NCBI RefSeq assembly: GCF_009807035.1
Contig: NZ_WUBI01000001.1
Location: 1,054,001-1,118,000 of the forward strand
Length of the DNA stretch: 64,000 nucleotides
Direction of reading: 5' to 3'
Source: Paenibacillus dendrobii
GTDB lineage: Bacteria > Bacillota > Bacilli > Paenibacillales > Paenibacillaceae
The translations under genes and the position numbers were made by a program. The notes under the pieces were generated by a model. It did no database searches and was not told where the DNA came from. It was given only the letters and a program-made list of their open reading frames with translations. This document shows positions 1-9,018 of the stretch, piece after piece (the first letter of the stretch is position 1; each line of letters starts with the position of its first letter).

Positions 1-680
1 TCCACTTCCTCAATAAAAGGCAATGATTTAATCTTTCTGGCGAATGCCGCGTCCAAGGTAATGGCGGAGTCACGGGTAACGGTCATGAGTACGGCCTGCA
101 GTTCGGAATACGTAAATTCATCAGGCAAAAATTCCTTGGCTACCGCAGATTCAAGCAGCTTTTGACGAATGACAGCAATCGCATCCCGAATAATTTGGGC
201 ATGATCGAAGGCTAGCTCCAAATCCAGTACATGCCCGATCGAAAATAGTTCTACCTCGCTGGCGTCATCATTGGCCTCTCGATTCGAGATTTGGTGTTCA
301 GGTACGATCGCATAATGGGCATTGGAGATAATCCAGCCTCTCGGATCACGGCCGGGTGCATCATACACTCCAAAATGCTCGAGATGAATATGATCCACGC
401 CGGTCTCTTCTCTTAATTCTCTTTGCGCGGATTGAAAAGCGGATTCATCCGGATTCACGAAACCTCCCGGCAAAGCCCATTTGCCCGCCTCCATGTTGGG
501 ACGCCCCTCACTATCCACCATGCTCCGCTTAATGAGCATAATTTTAAGATCCATGACGGGAGGTTTGAAGGCTTCTTCTTTCGCGGAGAGGATGGTAAAT
601 ACAGCAATGTCCGAGGTATAGCCATCCGGCGTTCGGTATTTTTTGACATCGTACTGCTGCAGCGCTTGTTCGTTGGACAT
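1..680 (-). CDS. Nudix hydrolase, possibly NrtR-like regulator (3' part outside window)
   Basis: The reading frame starts at ATG 680 and runs off the left edge, so the C-terminus is missing. A complete Nudix box (GX5EX7RELXEEXG) is readable as GFVNPDE followed by RELREETGV, near residues 70-95. This fold hydrolyses nucleoside diphosphates linked to another group, such as ADP-ribose. The visible part after the Nudix domain (about 60 residues, including KEFLPDEFTYSELQAVLMTV) resembles the winged-helix region of NrtR-type proteins, which bind ADP-ribose and repress NAD or sugar genes. The promoter carries palindromes over its -10 box, as expected for autoregulation. The Nudix domain is certain; the NrtR assignment is inference because the end of the protein is not visible. 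Confidence 0.85.
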   Translation of the reverse strand, partial: MSNEQALQQYDVKKYRTPDGYTSDIAVFTILSAKEEAFKPPVMDLKIMLIKRSMVDSEGRPNMEAGKWALPGGFVNPDESAFQSAQRELREETGVDHIHLEHFGVYDAPGRDPRGWIISNAHYAIVPEHQISNREANDDASEVELFSIGHVLDLELAFDHAQIIRDAIAVIRQKLLESAVAKEFLPDEFTYSELQAVLMTVTRDSAITLDAAFARKIKSLPFIEEV

Positions 681-709
681 GTGCCCGCCTCACTTCCGGT
701 CTAATAATT

Positions 710-750
710 AATTAACATTTAACGTTTTGTTAATTGTATTATAAATACAA
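710..750. promoter_or_regulatory. Two overlapping operator-like palindromes
   Basis: Positions 734-750 form a perfect palindrome of 7+3+7 bases (TTGTATT-ATA-AATACAA) that contains the -10 hexamer. Positions 710-735 hold AATTAACA and TGTTAATT separated by 10 bases, covering the start-site side. Binding at either would block RNA polymerase. Which protein binds is not shown; the encoded Nudix protein itself is the obvious candidate. Confidence 0.55.
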
Positions 751-766
751 CATATTCAGATGTCAA
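738..766 (-). promoter_or_regulatory. Sigma-A promoter of the Nudix gene
   Basis: On the minus strand TTGACA (766-761) and TATAAT (743-738) are separated by exactly 17 bases, a perfect vegetative consensus about 60 bases upstream of the ATG. So strong a promoter on a Nudix/regulator gene implies that a repressor holds it down. Confidence 0.85.
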
Positions 767-822
767 CCATTATGTTCCATATTTTCGGTTCCTGTGTGAT
801 TTCCCTCCCGCATCAATCAACA

Positions 823-853
823 AAACCCCGAGCTGCATCCCAGCCCGGGGTTT
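823..853. terminator. Terminator downstream of the DHA2 transporter
   Basis: AAACCCCG (823-830) pairs with CGGGGTTT (846-853), with an inner GCTG/CAGC pairing, followed by T-rich sequence on both strands. It closes the marR-transporter transcript. Confidence 0.75.
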
Positions 854-886
854 GTTTATTCATTCGTTGATTACAACTTAAATATC

Positions 887-2515
887 TTATTCGGCAGTTA
901 AAGCCTTTCCTTGATTGACTGCAGCTTTTTCATCGGGAGCTCCTGCTTCCGGTGCCTGGTTCGATGAGCGAAGCGGCAATTCTTTAAGGAAGAATACCAG
1001 CAGAAGCGCCACGACGAGCACGATCGTCCCTGTCAAAAATACCGTAGAAAGCGTATGGCCCAGGGCATCGCGGATACTGTCGATCATTTGAACGAACAAC
1101 GCTTTGGCATCTGCCGGTAAACTTGCTTCCGTCTTATCAACCAAAGGCTTGTTCATCAGCGTCTGCGGATTGGCAAAAGCCAACATGCTTTCGGCTGTCT
1201 TCGGATCTACTTTACTGAAGTCCGGAGCACTGGATGATTGCAGCGCTTCTTTCAAATTCTTGGTCAGACTGTTGGACATAACCGTACCCATGACTGCGAT
1301 ACCGATGGTGCCGCCGAGGTTACGGAACAGCTGCGAAGATGCCGTTACGACACCAAGTTCTTTATGCGATACGGCATTTTGGGTAGCCAATGAGAATACA
1401 GGCATGCCCAGTCCCAGACCAACACCAAAGACGATCAAGCTTAGAATGGTCAACCAGAGATTATTCATGAAGATCATAATGGTCATACCGATGATCATAA
1501 TCGGCATACCCATCAGTGCGAATCGTTTGTATTTGCCTGTCTTAGCGATCAGTTGACCGGTAATGGCACTCGTGACAACCATACATATTGACATAGGCAG
1601 CGTTACATAGCCTGCATACGTAGGGGAGATCGCGAGTACGCCCTGCACGTAGAAGGAAATATAAATCATGGCGCCCATAAGACCAAAGTTCATAATAAAA
1701 CCGATGATATTGGAGATGGTAACAACGCCATTTTTAAATAAGTGCAGCGGCAGAATAGGTTCTTTTACGAATTTCTCGATCAAAATGAAGATGATTGCCG
1801 ATACGACGGCTCCACCCAAGAGACTGAGAATTTGCCAAGATCCCCATGTGTACTCCGTACCTGCCCAAGAGAATGCGAGCAGCAGCGGTACAATCGTCGT
1901 TGTAAGGAATAAAGAACCCAGATAGTCGATGCTTTGGCCTCGCTTCCGATCGACCTTAGGGAACAGCATCATGATCATGACAAATGCAACTACACCCAGT
2001 GGAAGGAAGATCCAGAACAACCAGTGCCAATCGATATGATCGACGAGATAGCCGCCGAGCGTCGGTCCAAGAACGCTGGAGAAACCGAATACGGCTGTCA
2101 TGAGTCCCATCCATTTGCCGCGTTCGCGCGGAGGGAACAAGTCACCGACTGCTGTGAACGCCGTCGATTGGATAATACCGGCACCGATACCTTGGATACC
2201 GCGGTAAATAATGAATTGATAGACATCAGTCGATGTACCTGTCAAGAAGGCGCCGACCATAAAGAATAATATACCAATGAGAATAAAAGGTTTCCGTCCG
2301 AACATATCGGACAGCTTGCCGACCAGAATCGTTGCAATCGTCGAAGTCAGCAGGTAGATGTTGATGGTCCATGTATAGTAGTCCATACCATCAAGAATCG
2401 CGATAATGCGCGGCATTGCCGTACTGGTAATCGTCTGGTTGATTGCGGCAAAAAACATCGCGGCCATAATGGCGATCATGATGGTTACTTTGCGTTTAAG
2501 CGTTAAATGCTCCAT
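887..2515 (-). CDS. DHA2-family MFS drug:proton antiporter, 14 TM
   Basis: The 542-residue protein has the length and alternating hydrophobic segments of the 14-helix EmrB/QacA (DHA2) family, which expels drugs or other amphiphiles using the proton gradient. Family signatures are readable: GKLSDMFGRKP in the loop between helices 2 and 3, RGIQGIGAG in helix 4 and GPTLGGYLVDH (motif C, antiporter signature) in helix 5. A long extracellular loop near residues 425-480 (polar, Ala/Ser/Lys-rich) precedes the last helix, as in related Firmicute pumps. The start has the weak site GAGGTG. It lies 16 bp downstream of a MarR-type gene on the same strand, so expression is likely ligand-inducible. The substrate cannot be told from sequence. 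Confidence 0.93.
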   Translation of the reverse strand: MEHLTLKRKVTIMIAIMAAMFFAAINQTITSTAMPRIIAILDGMDYYTWTINIYLLTSTIATILVGKLSDMFGRKPFILIGILFFMVGAFLTGTSTDVYQFIIYRGIQGIGAGIIQSTAFTAVGDLFPPRERGKWMGLMTAVFGFSSVLGPTLGGYLVDHIDWHWLFWIFLPLGVVAFVMIMMLFPKVDRKRGQSIDYLGSLFLTTTIVPLLLAFSWAGTEYTWGSWQILSLLGGAVVSAIIFILIEKFVKEPILPLHLFKNGVVTISNIIGFIMNFGLMGAMIYISFYVQGVLAISPTYAGYVTLPMSICMVVTSAITGQLIAKTGKYKRFALMGMPIMIIGMTIMIFMNNLWLTILSLIVFGVGLGLGMPVFSLATQNAVSHKELGVVTASSQLFRNLGGTIGIAVMGTVMSNSLTKNLKEALQSSSAPDFSKVDPKTAESMLAFANPQTLMNKPLVDKTEASLPADAKALFVQMIDSIRDALGHTLSTVFLTGTIVLVVALLLVFFLKELPLRSSNQAPEAGAPDEKAAVNQGKALTAE

Positions 2516-2531
2516 GCTTTCTGTTTCACCT

Positions 2532-2972
2532 CTATAAATTGTTATGATCTATGTCCAAAAGCATTGAGAAGATCCTTCTCAAATGCTGTATATCTACTTC
2601 CGACAGCATGCCGAAGAAGACTTGAATGAGCTCCTTTTGATCTTCGGTAATCTTCGCAATCATCGCATCTCCGTGCTCGGTGATGGTGGTATATACCACT
2701 CTACGATCGCTCTCAGCCCGTTCTCTTTGCACATAACCGGCAGCGATTAGCTTATCCGTCAAATTCGTAATAGCTGGAGACGTCAGGGCCAGTGTATCCG
2801 CAAGTTCGGATACTTTTAGAGGACCGCGTTGCTTAAGCGTATATAGAACCTGAAACTGCGGAAAGTTCAGATTGTATTCCTTGGCACTGATTTTATTCCA
2901 TTCATGTGATAGATTTTTCAACAAAGCGCGGAACATTGCTGTTACTTCAAACAGCAGTTCGCTTTTAGCCAA
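2532..2972 (-). CDS. MarR-family transcriptional regulator
   Basis: The 146-residue protein has a winged-helix core: KVSELADTLALTSPAITNLTDKLIAAGYVQRERAES is helix-turn-helix plus wing, with the wing motif ESDRRVVYTTITEHG. MarR proteins bind as dimers and release DNA when they bind small aromatic or lipophilic ligands. The start is a TTG codon (2972-2970) chosen because AGGAGG lies 8 bases upstream and no ATG is near. It is first in a two-gene operon with the efflux pump. A promoter and a palindrome lie upstream, so autorepression is likely. Confidence 0.92.
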   Translation of the reverse strand: MAKSELLFEVTAMFRALLKNLSHEWNKISAKEYNLNFPQFQVLYTLKQRGPLKVSELADTLALTSPAITNLTDKLIAAGYVQRERAESDRRVVYTTITEHGDAMIAKITEDQKELIQVFFGMLSEVDIQHLRRIFSMLLDIDHNNL

Positions 2973-3110
2973 ACTGAAAACCTCCTTCTATATAAAGATG
3001 AGATCAAGATGGGTCATTTCTTGATTTCATTTATTACTTCTGTACGACATAATGTGTTCGGAACCTAAATAATTATCTTTTAATATGTTATCTTTGAATT
3101 AATAAGTAAC

Positions 3111-3121
3111 TTAATCATTAA
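3111..3121. promoter_or_regulatory. Candidate MarR operator
   Basis: TTAAT-C-ATTAA is a perfect palindrome just downstream of the -10 box, in AT-rich sequence typical of MarR sites. Binding here would cover the transcription start. Only one short copy is seen. Confidence 0.45.
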
Positions 3122-3132
3122 AGACTTTAACT

Positions 3133-3161
3133 ATAATACTGCCTAACTATTTGCTAGTCAA
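3133..3161 (-). promoter_or_regulatory. Promoter of the marR-efflux operon
   Basis: TTGACT (3161-3156), 17 bases, TATTAT (3138-3133) on the minus strand, a near-consensus sigma-A promoter about 160 bases before the TTG start. Confidence 0.75.
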
Positions 3162-3304
3162 GCTAAATATCGCCAAAAAAATATGTAAGCATTTACATTG
3201 ATTCCGAACTTAATACGGCATCAATTAGATATCATAAATTCACGCCATTTTGGCTTCTGCAGCGGTTGGAATCATCTCTTCAAGCATCAACATTAAATGG
3301 GAAA

Positions 3305-3335
3305 AACCTTGACAGGAAGTCATCCCATCAAGGTC
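3305..3335 (-). terminator. Terminator after the NRPS-reductase gene
   Basis: On the minus strand ACCTTGA and TCAAGGT form a stem with a partly self-complementary loop, followed by TTTTTCCC. It sits 30 bases past the stop codon at 3365. Confidence 0.65.
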
Positions 3336-3364
3336 TTTACACGTTCAATTCTGCTTCACCTTTA

Positions 3365-6300
3365 CTACTCAGGCTTGGTAAAATACCCGATACTAACGGC
3401 ATAGTCGATCATATGTTTGAAAAAGGACTCATCCAGATCCGCACACTTCACACCGGTATTCTCCAGGAATTGATTGGTTTGCGGACAAGCGAAGCGGTAG
3501 ATGGAGTTCTTGGCACCATCACCCTCCAATTGGGCCATGGCTAGTTCAAGACCTGTCTGGTCTTTGTTGTACTGAGTATCAAAAAGCCAAGCCTCATAGT
3601 CGTTCCAGTCCTGCAGCGTAATCTCATAGCCATAGGAAACGAAATGTCTGATCATTTGCTCATAAGGAATCGCAACCGGATTGCAGATATGGAATACCCG
3701 GCCAACCGTGGCATCCTGAAGCGCCAAAGCTGTGATGGATTCACTTGCATAATCGATCGGCGTAATATCCACTTCCCATTGGACGCTAGGCGCATTCTTC
3801 AGAAGCAGCATCGCCTTGAGCATTCTGTAAAAAGCATTATTGTCGATATTCCGCTGGAAAACGCCATTGCCGGAGTGACACGATAGATTCCCCACCCGGT
3901 ATACCGAAGCAGCGATTCCATGTTCCTCACCAGCTCTGACAACGAGCTTCTCAGCCTCGAGCTTACTGTTGGTATAGACATTTTCGACAAAGGCAGACTC
4001 ATAACCGGTACCCTTAACGATGGACTCCCATTGCCCATTCAGAGCGAGTTCCTCCGGAATACCAAGGGTCGAAATGAAATGGAATCTCATATCCGGTTTG
4101 CTCTTGGCCAGCTCAAGCAAGCGGTTGGTGCTCTCGATATTCACTCGGGCAAAATACTCGGAATCGCCGAAGTGCTTCACTTCCGCACCGCAGTGGATAA
4201 TGGAGTCGACGTGACTTTCCACTATGGCCCGGACCTCCTCGCTGAAGCCCAAATGTTCTTGTTCCAAATCGCCTTGCACTGCTACAACGCGATTCGCCAT
4301 GAGTTGAGGCACCTTTTCGCCGAAATAGCCTGACATGGTCTGCTCAAGCCGTGCATATGGTTCCAACGCGCCATTCGGACGGACCAGACAATATATCGTT
4401 GCCTCTGATCGACGCAAAAGCTCATAAAGCAAGTGAGAGCCCAAATACCCGGTTGCGCCGGTCAGCAAAATGTTCTTTTGCGAGAATACCCTTTTGGACG
4501 AGTCAAGCGGACTAGAAAAAGATAGCGGATATTCAGACAAGTCCTGAATCGGCCCATCCACGTCCTCACTCTGTTGCGATATGGAGGCTTCTTGAGCTAA
4601 TTCTTCTATTCTCTCCGAAAGCTTCGCAATTGTCGGATAGACGAAGAAGTCATTAATTTTGAGCTGCGGATAGCTTGGTTTAAGTACGACCAGAATCTCT
4701 AATATTTTCAGAGAGTACCCGCCAATCTCGAAAAAGTCGTCATGGATGCTTATTCTCGGCTGGCTGAGCGCTTTTTCCCAGGCTTCGCTGACTTGACGCT
4801 GAAGATCTGTGACCGGTGCTATATAGTCTGAATCAACTTCTTCGTGCGTGAGTTCATAGGTCGCGAGCTTTTTGCGATCAATTTTCCCGGTTGGAGATAA
4901 CGGCATCTCTTTTAGGAAACACATATACTTCGGTACCATATAGCTAGGCACTTTCTTGCTAAGAAACTGGACCAGTTCCTTCGAAGACGTAGCCTGTCCG
5001 TCACTCGATGTATAAAACCCAGCCAGCATCTTCGTACCATCATCTTCCGTTACCGGTATTACCGCAACATCTTTGACACCCTCATGCTTGGCCAGATTAT
5101 CTTCGATTTCACCAATCTCAATGCGGAAGCCCCGAATTTTCACTTGCGAGTCTTTTCTTCCCCGGTACTCGACCTCGCCGTTAGGCAACAGCCGCACCAT
5201 ATCGCCCGTACGGTAGAACTTTTTGCCGGAAGCTTGGTTGATCGGATCCGAAATGAATACTTCCTTGGTTTTCTCGGGTTGGTTCAAATACCCTTTCGCA
5301 ACTCCAATAGAGCTAATCAGCAGTTCACCAGTGACGCAGGTTGGGCAGAGCTGATTATTTTCGTTGACCACGTACAATTCATAATTGGCCATCGGTCTTC
5401 CAATATAGACGGTAGACAGCTCATCCGGAACGATATAATCGATTTTATGCGCCGTAGCAACCGCCGTTATCTCGGTAGGTCCATAGAGGTTGATGACTGG
5501 CACCTGCAGCTTTTTCTGGAACAGACGTGCCGTCTCCCCTGTTAGAGCTTCTCCGCCTACAACGATGCTTTGGATGTTTCGATAGATCTCTCGGGCATTC
5601 TCGGGCAAATACGCCGCGAGCTGATTGAAGAATACTGTCGGCAATAGCGCTACGTGGGTCGCCTCCGTATTCTCAACGGCATCCGTAAATGAATCGATCG
5701 AGAAACGCTGCTCATCCGTAAGTAAATGCAGTCTGGCGCCGCTTGCGAGCGAGCTGAACAAATCATACACGGAAGCGTCAAAGCTGAAGGTCGAGTATTG
5801 CAGGATATAATCCTGTTCCGTGAGCCCCAGATTCTCTTGCGTAGCTTTCGCCAAATTCACGACGCCCTGATGGCCTATCAATGCGCCTTTGGGTTTGCCG
5901 GTAGAACCGGACGTGTAAATAACGTAAGCCAAATCATCCGGTTCGATGTCTACATTGCAGGAATCTTCGGAATAGCCCTCAAGCTTGGAATCCAGCAATA
6001 ACAATTGGGGCTTGGTTTCGAAGTTATCCAGCAATGCGGACAGCTTCGAGATGTATTTTTCCTGCGTCATAATAAGATGTGACTTCGTATCCGAGATAAT
6101 ATAGGCATTCCGGTCATCCGGATGTGCAGGATCTAGAGGCACATAAGCGCCGCCAGCTTTCATAATGCCAAGCAAGCAAACGATCGTATCAAGTCCGCGG
6201 TCGAGGAAAAGAGAGACAAACTGTCCCTTTCGAAGACCCTTCGATATCAGCATATGAGCGATTTGATTCGATAAACGGTCGAGCTGACCATAACTAAGCT

Positions 6301-7060
6301 GGTCCTCGTAATAGGAAAGCGCGATACGTTCCGAATATTTCGACACAACGGAGTCCAGCATAGCTACAATCGTTTCGTCATCGGTCAGTTTTCTGTTAGT
6401 GTCGTTCAATTTTGCATAAGCTTCTTGATCATCATCCGTCAATATCGTCAGAGCGGAAATCGGTGTCCCCATATTCTCCATCGCTGCATAGATAAGCTGC
6501 TGAAAGTGCTGCTTGAACTTATGGATCGTTGACTCTTCAAAAAGCCGTTTCGAATAGGAAATCTTCAGCTTCCAGTCAGAGCCCTCCTTGTAAACAGACC
6601 AGTTTATCCAGCTATCTTTGTGGGAATGGTCCTTCCCATATACCGTCTTCAAGCTGAGAGGCTGTCCTGTGATTTTTTCAATGTCGGCCAAGCTTTCGAG
6701 ACTATCCTCAACTCTGTTCAGCTTGTCTTTGATTTGCTCATAGAGTTGTTCAAAAGCATCGGTTCCACTCATGGTGATGCGCATAGGCAGCAAGTTGCCT
6801 CTTCGGTTCTTTACGCCAATCAGCAGGTCTTTATCCTGGCTCAGCTGGTATAGCAAAGCTGCATAAGCGGATAACAACCAAGCATTGTCCGGTTCCTGCC
6901 CATTCGCAGGACGAATATCCAATGTATACGTCGCTTGCAGGATGTCGAGCTCAGCCGTATGTGCCGGATGATCCGTATACAGATGAAATCCGGGTAAAGG
7001 CAGCTGCAGCTCTTTTGTCCAATAATCTCTACTCTGTGCTATCATCATTGTTGTATTCAA
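3365..7060 (-). CDS. Single-module NRPS: half condensation-adenylation-carrier-thioester reductase
   Basis: This 1,231-residue enzyme would activate one amino acid as an adenylate, load it on a phosphopantetheine arm and release it reductively as an aldehyde or alcohol. Residues 1 to about 220 resemble only the C-terminal half of a condensation domain and contain no HHxxxDG motif, so peptide-bond formation is unlikely. The adenylation domain (about 225-735) has YTSGSTGKPKG, YGPTE, YRTGD and PTGKIDRKK. The carrier domain (about 750-820) has DDFFEIGGYS with the attachment serine. The reductase domain (about 860-1231) is NADPH-type, with TGATGYLGSHL and a YTNSK catalytic pair. By hand alignment the specificity residues are roughly D-A-Y-A-V-G-L-A-V-K, suggesting a hydrophobic substrate; this is tentative. 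It lies 21 bp after the chemoreceptor gene, behind the same riboswitch. No phosphopantetheinyl transferase is in the window. Confidence 0.9.
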   Translation of the reverse strand: MNTTMMIAQSRDYWTKELQLPLPGFHLYTDHPAHTAELDILQATYTLDIRPANGQEPDNAWLLSAYAALLYQLSQDKDLLIGVKNRRGNLLPMRITMSGTDAFEQLYEQIKDKLNRVEDSLESLADIEKITGQPLSLKTVYGKDHSHKDSWINWSVYKEGSDWKLKISYSKRLFEESTIHKFKQHFQQLIYAAMENMGTPISALTILTDDDQEAYAKLNDTNRKLTDDETIVAMLDSVVSKYSERIALSYYEDQLSYGQLDRLSNQIAHMLISKGLRKGQFVSLFLDRGLDTIVCLLGIMKAGGAYVPLDPAHPDDRNAYIISDTKSHLIMTQEKYISKLSALLDNFETKPQLLLLDSKLEGYSEDSCNVDIEPDDLAYVIYTSGSTGKPKGALIGHQGVVNLAKATQENLGLTEQDYILQYSTFSFDASVYDLFSSLASGARLHLLTDEQRFSIDSFTDAVENTEATHVALLPTVFFNQLAAYLPENAREIYRNIQSIVVGGEALTGETARLFQKKLQVPVINLYGPTEITAVATAHKIDYIVPDELSTVYIGRPMANYELYVVNENNQLCPTCVTGELLISSIGVAKGYLNQPEKTKEVFISDPINQASGKKFYRTGDMVRLLPNGEVEYRGRKDSQVKIRGFRIEIGEIEDNLAKHEGVKDVAVIPVTEDDGTKMLAGFYTSSDGQATSSKELVQFLSKKVPSYMVPKYMCFLKEMPLSPTGKIDRKKLATYELTHEEVDSDYIAPVTDLQRQVSEAWEKALSQPRISIHDDFFEIGGYSLKILEILVVLKPSYPQLKINDFFVYPTIAKLSERIEELAQEASISQQSEDVDGPIQDLSEYPLSFSSPLDSSKRVFSQKNILLTGATGYLGSHLLYELLRRSEATIYCLVRPNGALEPYARLEQTMSGYFGEKVPQLMANRVVAVQGDLEQEHLGFSEEVRAIVESHVDSIIHCGAEVKHFGDSEYFARVNIESTNRLLELAKSKPDMRFHFISTLGIPEELALNGQWESIVKGTGYESAFVENVYTNSKLEAEKLVVRAGEEHGIAASVYRVGNLSCHSGNGVFQRNIDNNAFYRMLKAMLLLKNAPSVQWEVDITPIDYASESITALALQDATVGRVFHICNPVAIPYEQMIRHFVSYGYEITLQDWNDYEAWLFDTQYNKDQTGLELAMAQLEGDGAKNSIYRFACPQTNQFLENTGVKCADLDESFFKHMIDYAVSIGYFTKPE

Positions 7061-7081
7061 AGATATCAGCTCCTTTGGGGA

Positions 7082-8857
7082 TTACACCTGCAATTTATCC
7101 ACGAGTGATTCCAATTTTCCCGCTACTTGATTCATGTCTTCAGCCGATTTGAACACTTTCCCGAAAGACGCTTGTTGATCTTGAGCACTGTTCAGAATCT
7201 CTTCGGAAACCGTGGAGTTCTTTTCCGCCAGCTCGGCAAGCTGTTTGATCGAAGCCGTAATTTGTTCGGTCTCTGCAACCATTTCCTGTGTTGCCGCAGA
7301 AACTTCTTGAATTTGACTTGTGACCTGATCCGTCGCTTCCATCATGCCCTTGAAGAGCATGCCGGTTTCCTTGACGACTTCAATTCCTTTATCCACGTTT
7401 TGTTCGCCTTCGCTGATGGCCTCAACGGCCAATGCGGTTTCACTTAAAATGTACTGGATCAGCTCGCTGATTTGATCTGCCGATCTCTTGGACTGCTCGG
7501 ACAGTTTCTTCACTTCATCCGCTACCACCGCAAAGCCGCGCCCGTTCTCGCCGGCTCTTGCCGCTTCGATGCTTGCGTTGAGTGAGAGCAAGTTCGTTTG
7601 GGAAGCGATCTCCGTAATCACTTGCACGATTTGGCTGATTTCATTCGAACGTTTTTGCAGCTTTTCTATACTGTCAACAGAGTTCTTAACGGAATGATTA
7701 ATCGAGTTCATCTGGTCGATCACATGCTCTACATTTTGATTCCCGATCTCGGACTGCTCTTTCATTTGCAATGAAATATCAGCTAGTTCCGAAGTATTGC
7801 CGGCTATGGTCGAAACGCCGGAGTTAATTTCCTCGAGCGAGACCACGCTCTCTGTAATCGATGTGCTTTGCAAAGCGACTCTTTCAGACATTTCCTCCAT
7901 GTTTTTCGTGATGACCGTCGCATTCTTCTTGTTGGATTCAACTGCCGTGAACAGAAGGTTGGATTGCTCTGCCGATTGCTCCGACACTGATTTGATGGTT
8001 GTTACGAGTTCTCTAATATGACCTACCATGGTGTTGAATTTGGCGTTAACCTGTCCAAGTTCGTCTTCGCCGGCCTTAAGCTGCACAGTGAAATTGCCGT
8101 CGCTTATTTTCTCCAAAGCACCCATCAAGTCCTTAACCGGCTTGAATGTGTTTCTATTCGTGAAATACTGCAGAACCAATACAACAATGAGCGTGATCAG
8201 CAAAGCCAGGACTGTGTACGATAGCAGATCATGCTTGCCTGTGGCGACCAAACTGGCATCCACGTCGATGCCCATGTAAGCGAAAATGGTGCCGCTTTTG
8301 TCCTGAAACGGATACAATACCGTAATCCAGGTACCGTAATCATCGCTATATGCCTTCGTGTAAGACAGTTTTTTGGTTTTCAGCATTTCGCGAACCGCAT
8401 CTGCATGAATTTTAGGCTGTTCATACATATCGCCAAGCTTCAAATTATCCTGCTCGAACAGCTCTCTTACCGATGTGGGCAGTGCAATCGTTGATGTTTT
8501 CAGCCCGTCCTGCAACTCAGGACCGAAGATATAGCCTTGTGCAATGTTCGGATGGGATACAGCCAGTTCATCGAACACTTCGGTAAGTTTCTTTTGGATC
8601 GGAGAATTGTAATCAGTATTGCTCTTTGCCGCTTCTGCATCCTCGGTGGATATATTTTTAACCAGCGCTTCCATCGTCTTGCCCGAATCGGATTGAAGCT
8701 GCTTCGTCAGCACATTGCCTTGAATATAATAGCTGGCTCCAATGACGACGGCCCCGGTGATAATAATATAAAAACTGGTTAACAGCATATTTTTGGTTAC
8801 GATGCTCTGATTCTTGAAAATACGCCGTTTAATTGAAGATAAACCAAGCTTGTTCAT
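7082..8857 (-). CDS. Methyl-accepting chemotaxis protein
   Basis: A membrane chemoreceptor that passes ligand signals to CheA/CheW. TM1 is near residues 24-46 ([18 protein letters not shown]), then a periplasmic-type sensing region of about 160 residues likely of Cache fold, TM2 near 208-230 ([16 protein letters not shown]), a HAMP linker and a long coiled-coil signalling domain. The conserved hairpin tip reads [20 protein letters not shown] followed by [15 protein letters not shown] chose the ATG at 8857 because AAAGGAGAG lies 11 bases upstream; an in-frame ATG at 8893 would add 12 residues but has a poorer site. Upstream lies a c-di-GMP-I riboswitch with terminator; downstream, after 21 bp, the NRPS-reductase. 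The ligand is unknown. Confidence 0.93.
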   Translation of the reverse strand: MNKLGLSSIKRRIFKNQSIVTKNMLLTSFYIIITGAVVIGASYYIQGNVLTKQLQSDSGKTMEALVKNISTEDAEAAKSNTDYNSPIQKKLTEVFDELAVSHPNIAQGYIFGPELQDGLKTSTIALPTSVRELFEQDNLKLGDMYEQPKIHADAVREMLKTKKLSYTKAYSDDYGTWITVLYPFQDKSGTIFAYMGIDVDASLVATGKHDLLSYTVLALLITLIVVLVLQYFTNRNTFKPVKDLMGALEKISDGNFTVQLKAGEDELGQVNAKFNTMVGHIRELVTTIKSVSEQSAEQSNLLFTAVESNKKNATVITKNMEEMSERVALQSTSITESVVSLEEINSGVSTIAGNTSELADISLQMKEQSEIGNQNVEHVIDQMNSINHSVKNSVDSIEKLQKRSNEISQIVQVITEIASQTNLLSLNASIEAARAGENGRGFAVVADEVKKLSEQSKRSADQISELIQYILSETALAVEAISEGEQNVDKGIEVVKETGMLFKGMMEATDQVTSQIQEVSAATQEMVAETEQITASIKQLAELAEKNSTVSEEILNSAQDQQASFGKVFKSAEDMNQVAGKLESLVDKLQV

Positions 8858-8883
8858 TCTCGTTGACTCTCCTTTGTAATCTG

Positions 8884-8925
8884 TTATGTACATGCCGAAT
8901 TCCTAAATCTGCAACAACTCTTCAT
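8884..8925 (-). CDS. Possible 13-residue leader peptide
   Basis: An ATG at 8925 follows an almost perfect Shine-Dalgarno sequence (AAAGGAGGTGAT) and opens a 13-codon frame reading [13 protein letters not shown] before TAA at 8886-8884. It lies between the riboswitch terminator and the receptor gene and overlaps the upstream alternative ATG (8893). It could couple translation or be a leader; it could also be a chance frame beside a regulatory Shine-Dalgarno sequence. Confidence 0.3.
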   Translation of the reverse strand: MKSCCRFRNSACT

Positions 8926-8969
8926 CATCACCTCCTTTCAGTTCGCTAAAAGCTTTCCGGATCACCGAT

Positions 8970-9006
8970 AAAAAAATGAACCTCGGGAACAACAAAGCCC
9001 AGGCTC
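8970..9006 (-). terminator. Expression-platform terminator of the c-di-GMP riboswitch
   Basis: On the minus strand GAGCCTGGG (9006-8998) pairs with CCCGAGGTTC (8987-8978) through one bulge and one G-U pair, followed by a run of seven T. It starts 12 bases after the aptamer, as expected for transcriptional control of the chemoreceptor and synthetase. Confidence 0.85.
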
Positions 9007-9018
9007 ACCAATATATTT

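Noticed and set aside
423..704. Plus-strand 93-codon frame opposite the Nudix gene
   Set aside because: It is the antisense of a frame with a complete Nudix box, and has no ribosome site or family motif.
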